Source of the DNA: an uncultured Bacteroidota bacterium
Lineage (GTDB): Bacteria; Bacteroidota; Bacteroidia; AKYH767-A; OLB10
Direction of reading: 5' to 3'
Length of the DNA stretch: 55,333 nt
Assembly (NCBI GenBank): GCA_903881665.1
Contig: CAIRUC010000038.1
Coordinates: forward strand, 1 to 55,333
Positions 51,628 to 55,333 of the stretch are shown piece after piece. Below the pieces are notes generated by a model, which was not told the origin of the DNA, ran no database searches, and saw only the letters and a program-made list of their open reading frames with translations. The translations under genes and the position numbers were made by a program. Numbering within the stretch: position 1 is the first letter of the stretch; the number at the start of each line of letters is the position of its first letter.

Positions 51628-52344
51628 ATGGCTTATAAATACGATGAAGCTGAGATTATAAAAGTTATTGAAGAATCCGACACGATTAAAAGATTTATAA
51701 TAAAAGTGCCGGCTGAAATTCCTTTTACTTTCAAAGCTGGTCAGTTTATTATGTTAAACTTACCAATTGATTCAAAATACACTAACAGAAGCTATTCCAT
51801 TGCATCGCCACCTAACAATGATAATACTTTTGAATTATGTATTGTAATAAATCCCAATGGGCTTGGTACCAATTTTATGTGGTCGAATTACAAAGAAGGA
51901 ACCAAGGTTAATATATCGAAAGTACTTGGCAAATTTCAATTGCCAGAAGTAATTGATCGTGATATCTGCTTTATAGGCACCGGTACGGGAATTGCACCAT
52001 TACGATCGATGGCTGTAGATATTTTAAAACAAGGTCGTCCTTGTAAAAATATTTACATGGTATTTGGCAACAGATGGGAAAAAGACATCAGCTATCGTTC
52101 AGAATTTGAATCACTAGAAAAAGAATTTTCAAACTTTAAATTTATACCCGTACTATCTAGAGATAATGAACAATGGACAGGAAGAAAAGGATATGTTCAT
52201 GCGATCTACGAAGAAATTTTTTCTGACAATAGGCCAGCCTATTTTTATATCTGCGGATGGTCTGATATGTTAAAGGAAGCGCGTCACCGATTAGAAAATA
52301 TGGGATACGATAAAAACGCGATTCGATTCGAATCATATGATTAA
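51628..52344 (+). CDS. Ferredoxin--NADP(+) reductase-family flavoprotein
   Basis: A 238-residue FAD/NAD(P) oxidoreductase. FAD-binding 'RSYSIASPP' (around residues 53-61), pyridine-nucleotide-binding 'GTGTGIAPLRSMAVDIL' and the C-terminal 'YICGWSDMLKEARHRLENMG' are clear. No iron-sulphur cluster motif, so it should use a soluble ferredoxin or flavodoxin partner. It precedes a potassium channel by 23 bases, on the same strand. Confidence 0.9.
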   Translation: MAYKYDEAEIIKVIEESDTIKRFIIKVPAEIPFTFKAGQFIMLNLPIDSKYTNRSYSIASPPNNDNTFELCIVINPNGLGTNFMWSNYKEGTKVNISKVLGKFQLPEVIDRDICFIGTGTGIAPLRSMAVDILKQGRPCKNIYMVFGNRWEKDISYRSEFESLEKEFSNFKFIPVLSRDNEQWTGRKGYVHAIYEEIFSDNRPAYFYICGWSDMLKEARHRLENMGYDKNAIRFESYD

Positions 52345-52367
52345 TTATTTTAACAGCTATTCCCCAA

Positions 52368-53351
52368 ATGAATAATAAAATATTCAAGCGCCAAGTGGCT
52401 AAAATAAAAAGAAATGAAGATGCTCCTGAATTTGGATTCGGGAGCATTTCTACTTCTAACGACCAGCGAACCATGAATAAAGATGGAAGCGCCAATGTAA
52501 TTCGCTTGGGTGAACCAAAATTTTCTATCATTAATTTATATCATGCATTGGTAACAATGCCATGGTTAAAATTCAATATTTGTGTGTTACTTTTTTACAT
52601 GATTATAAATTTATTTTTCGCGATTCTTTATTTTCTCATTGATTCAAATGGCTTAGGTGGAATGACCTACCATACAGAAAGTGAAAAATTTCTTGAAATA
52701 TTCTTTTTCAGTGCTCAATCATTAACAACTGTTGGATATGGCCGATTAAATCCAGTAAGTTTAGCGGACAGCACCATTGCCGCAATAGAATCGATGGTGG
52801 GATTATTAGTATTTGCCTTAGCCACTGGATTATTATACGGAAGATTTTCGAGAGCAACGGCGAAACTTTTGTTTAGCGATAACATCATTTTAGCTCCTTA
52901 TAAAAATGCGCGTTTCACAACAGCAACAAATGCATTAATGTTTAGAATCTTAAACGAACGAAAAAATCAGCTTATAGAAATTGAAGCGCAAATAATGTTT
53001 GCTTATAATGAAGAAGTATATGGATCCGTCGTTCGTAAATTCCAGCAATTAAAATTAGAAACCGAGAAAATTAACTTATTAGCAATGAGCTGGACGATTG
53101 TACATCCCATAGTACCAGAAAGTCCGTTGTTCGGCTTAACCCAAGAAGATTTAGAAAGCGTGGATGCAGAATTTATCGTTAGTATAAATGCCATCGACGA
53201 TACTTATGTGCAACAAGTATATACTCGATCATCGTACACTTGGAAAGAAGTTAAATGGGGAGTAAAATTCGAATCCGTAATTTCGAAAAACGAACAAGGA
53301 ATTACAACCATCGACTTAAGAAAAATTTCATCCTACCAAACGGCATCATGA
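52368..53351 (+). CDS. Inward-rectifier (Kir-type) potassium channel
   Basis: A 327-residue channel subunit of the KirBac type. Amphipathic N-terminal part (1-66), helix 1 (about 67-90), pore helix and selectivity filter TVGYG (residues 121-125 in 'AQSLTTVGYGRLNP'), helix 2 (about 134-159), and a cytoplasmic IRK beta-sandwich domain from about 165 with 'NALMFRILNERKNQLIEIEA'. It conducts K+ across the inner membrane. Its stop codon overlaps the next start (ATGA), so the TPR protein is translationally coupled. Confidence 0.94.
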   Translation: MNNKIFKRQVAKIKRNEDAPEFGFGSISTSNDQRTMNKDGSANVIRLGEPKFSIINLYHALVTMPWLKFNICVLLFYMIINLFFAILYFLIDSNGLGGMTYHTESEKFLEIFFFSAQSLTTVGYGRLNPVSLADSTIAAIESMVGLLVFALATGLLYGRFSRATAKLLFSDNIILAPYKNARFTTATNALMFRILNERKNQLIEIEAQIMFAYNEEVYGSVVRKFQQLKLETEKINLLAMSWTIVHPIVPESPLFGLTQEDLESVDAEFIVSINAIDDTYVQQVYTRSSYTWKEVKWGVKFESVISKNEQGITTIDLRKISSYQTAS

Positions 53352-54115
53352 AAAATCAATTGACAATACTTTTCCTATTAATCAGCAACTATTTTATAAT
53401 AGCACAAACTGCTAATGAAGGACAGCTATATACTTACGCTCAAAAAATCGAAGGAGAAGGAAAACTCAACGATGCATTAACCATTTACAAATCGTTATTA
53501 AAAAACGACTCCAATAACATTGCATATTTAACTCATTCATCGATTTTATACTCGAAAGTCGGACATCGTCAGCCAAGCAAAGACAATCAAATAGCTTGGT
53601 ATAAAACAGGATTCTATTTAGCGCAAATAGCAATTAAACTCAACAATAACAGTGCGGATGCGCATTATTCATTAGCCTTATCGCTAGGCAGGATGAATGA
53701 AAATGCAGGAAGCAAAACGAAAATCGACAATGCGAAGCAAATAAAATCGGAAGCAGAGATTACATTAAAATTGAATCCGAAAATTGCCGGCGCCTATCAT
53801 ATTTTAGGAAGGTGGCATCAAGTTGTTGCAGGGTTTAATGCTATCGAGCGAACAATGATATCGGCCATCTTTGGAAGCATGCCGGGAGGATCATACACTG
53901 ATGCAATCAATAATTTTCAGCGAGCAATTGTATTAGAGCCATTGAACATGGTTCATTATTATGAGCTGGCTCACTCCTATTATTTACGCAACGACAAAGG
54001 CGATAAAGCACAAGCAAAAAACTGGGCATCAAAAGCACTGATGATACCGGTAAAAAACGAAGACGACGCTGACACAAAAAAAGATTGTGAAGCGCTTTTG
54101 AAAAAGTTGAACTAA
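53348..54115 (+). CDS. Exported TPR protein resembling RMDN (regulator of microtubule dynamics) family
   Basis: A 255-residue protein with signal peptide MKNQLTILFLLISNYFIIAQ and TPR-like helical repeats. The segment 'GAYHILGRWHQVVAGFNAIE' with 'ISAIFGSMPGGSYTDAINNF' and 'YYELAHSYYL' resembles eukaryotic RMDN proteins, as judged by eye. Start at 53348 is fixed by the signal peptide and the 4-base overlap with the channel gene; an earlier ATG (53255) lies inside the channel gene. Predicted periplasmic. Function unknown. Confidence 0.82.
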   Translation: MKNQLTILFLLISNYFIIAQTANEGQLYTYAQKIEGEGKLNDALTIYKSLLKNDSNNIAYLTHSSILYSKVGHRQPSKDNQIAWYKTGFYLAQIAIKLNNNSADAHYSLALSLGRMNENAGSKTKIDNAKQIKSEAEITLKLNPKIAGAYHILGRWHQVVAGFNAIERTMISAIFGSMPGGSYTDAINNFQRAIVLEPLNMVHYYELAHSYYLRNDKGDKAQAKNWASKALMIPVKNEDDADTKKDCEALLKKLN

Positions 54116-54118
54116 CAA

Positions 54119-55333
54119 CTACTTTCTGAATTTCTCGGGAATAAATTGATGTAACTCGGGAGCAATCGACAATTTGTATACAGTAATGATATACAAAGAA
54201 GAAACAACGATTGATTTGTAAGCGATACTAATCACTTTATTATCTAAAGAAGGCAATAAGAATCCGATGGTTGTAAGGATAATAACCAGCATCAACACGC
54301 GTAAATTTCCTTTCCCGAAAGGCATCAAATTAAACTGCTTTTTAACATACACGAACAGCATCGTATTATAGAAGAACGAAGCTAAAGCAGTTGCAAGTGC
54401 TGCACCATTTAATCCGAATAAAGGAATCAATACATTTTGAAGCACCACCACAACAACTGCAAGGGAGATTAAAAAGAAAGCACCGTACTTGTATTTATCG
54501 GAGTTAAATAAAATCGGAGCATTAAGTCCTGTAGCCATATTATAGAGAGCTGCAATACTCAAGATCAGAACAACATGCCACGCATCGCTGTATCCTTCGG
54601 GAAGGAAAGCCAATAAATCGCGGATATTGATATTTACATTCACGAAAAGGAATCCCCCAACCAAGAACATATAGAGAGAACTTTTATGGTAGATATCATC
54701 GATCTCCTTCATATTACCGGCTTGCCAAGCGAAAGCGATTTTAGCGGAAGCGATTTTCTCGAAAGCATTCAACGGAGCTTCAATAATAGTTGAAACGAAA
54801 GCCACAACAGTATAAATTCCTACGAAAGCCAGAGGCATATACTTCCCTAAGATAATTGAATCAAAATATTTCAATCCGATAGAAGCCACAGAAGCAAACC
54901 AAAGAAGTAATCCGTAGCCAATAAGATTCATAAACTTTTTCTCTCTGAAATACGGCCAATCGATTTTGAATCCCGGTTTATCGAAAACAAAAATATATCC
55001 GAGCAAAATGAGAAACTGAATCACATAAATACAAACGAAAGAAGTAATAAACTGATCGAACGTAAGCCATTTCAAGTAATACACCGAAACGATAATAATG
55101 GTAAGCAAACGAACGCCCACATCATTCACATAAGTAGGGATAGTAGACTTAAAATTAGCATTACAATAAACAGAAAGAACAGCGATAAACGAAACGCAAA
55201 AAATCAGCGGAAACACATAATCAAAAAACTCGACAAACAGCGGCGATTCCTTTTGATATTGAAGAGCGAAATAGCCCTTCAAGAAATAAATAACGATAGC
55301 GGTTAAAATAAATCCCACTAAAGGAAAGAGTAG
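54119..55333 (-). CDS. Polysaccharide flippase (Wzx/MATE-like), 5'-truncated
   Basis: The open frame runs to the right edge, so the N-terminal part (roughly 80-100 residues) is outside the window; 405 residues remain. It has the repeated hydrophobic helices of the oligosaccharide flippase family, with 'YGLLLWFASVASIGLKYFDS' and 'LNGAALATALASFFYNTMLF' typical of these MOP-superfamily transporters. It would flip a lipid-linked oligosaccharide across the inner membrane; it may serve the exopolysaccharide genes at 40.8-47 kb. It ends 3 bases after the convergent TPR gene. Confidence 0.88.
   Translation of the reverse strand, partial: LLFPLVGFILTAIVIYFLKGYFALQYQKESPLFVEFFDYVFPLIFCVSFIAVLSVYCNANFKSTIPTYVNDVGVRLLTIIIVSVYYLKWLTFDQFITSFVCIYVIQFLILLGYIFVFDKPGFKIDWPYFREKKFMNLIGYGLLLWFASVASIGLKYFDSIILGKYMPLAFVGIYTVVAFVSTIIEAPLNAFEKIASAKIAFAWQAGNMKEIDDIYHKSSLYMFLVGGFLFVNVNINIRDLLAFLPEGYSDAWHVVLILSIAALYNMATGLNAPILFNSDKYKYGAFFLISLAVVVVVLQNVLIPLFGLNGAALATALASFFYNTMLFVYVKKQFNLMPFGKGNLRVLMLVIILTTIGFLLPSLDNKVISIAYKSIVVSSLYIITVYKLSIAPELHQFIPEKFRK

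Overview
The window is a low-GC chromosomal segment from a member of the Bacteroidota. The evidence is gliding-motility ABC genes (gldF, gldG) beside dnaN, two secreted proteins with type IX secretion (T9SS) C-terminal sorting domains, a bacillithiol gene (bshC), the Bacteroidota-restricted small protein DUF4295 beside rpmG, an OstA-like protein, and at least 14 start-proximal matches to the Bacteroidota -7 promoter element TAnnTTTG. I cannot resolve the order or family. No rRNA, tRNA, CRISPR array, prophage or insertion sequence was seen.

Layout. 0-3.6 kb: truncated AsmA-like protein, NlpE-like lipoprotein, and a convergent dicarboxylate/glutamate symporter sharing a terminator. 3.6-9.8 kb: valS, a class III aminotransferase, and an OmpR-type response regulator/histidine kinase pair. 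9.8-13.4 kb: a repeat-rich spacer, then a leftward operon of a cytoplasmic GH13 glucosidase/amylase, an MFS transporter and a CoA-binding protein. 13.9-21.5 kb: leftward housekeeping block cinA, rpmB, pepP-like, rpmG, DUF4295, ftsY, rimO, bshC. 21.6-22.97 kb: a DUF4197 protein and a 600-base repeat cluster with hairpins. 22.97-29.6 kb: two translationally adjacent T9SS cargo proteins, one a 1694-residue protein with a glycosidase-like barrel and a parallel beta-helix region. 29.7-35.7 kb: leftward operon rel/spoT, fur family, STAS, purA, ostA-like. 35.8-40.6 kb: leftward gldF, gldG, DUF4340, dnaN. 40.8-47.0 kb: rightward exopolysaccharide genes (GT4, Wza-like, Wzc-like tyrosine kinase, rfbC, WecA/TagO-like). 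47.0-50.6 kb: leftward aroQ, amidinotransferase, CaiB-type CoA-transferase, GNAT, trmD. 50.7-54.1 kb: rightward xerD, ferredoxin-NADP reductase-like enzyme, Kir-type K+ channel, RMDN-like TPR protein. 54.1 kb to the end: a truncated polysaccharide flippase.

Most of the window is ordinary core genome. The parts most worth a second look are: (i) the intergenic repeats at 9.8 and 22.4-22.9 kb, which combine short oligomer arrays with tiny GAA/TTC-loop hairpins and a larger hairpin whose two arms vary together between copies; (ii) the two-gene T9SS cargo unit; (iii) promoters placed so close to start codons (4 bases for pepP and trmD) that leaderless transcripts are predicted; (iv) an NlpE-like, an RMDN-like and a STAS protein in contexts that suggest testable roles. 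I did not find a clearly new defence or mobile system here.
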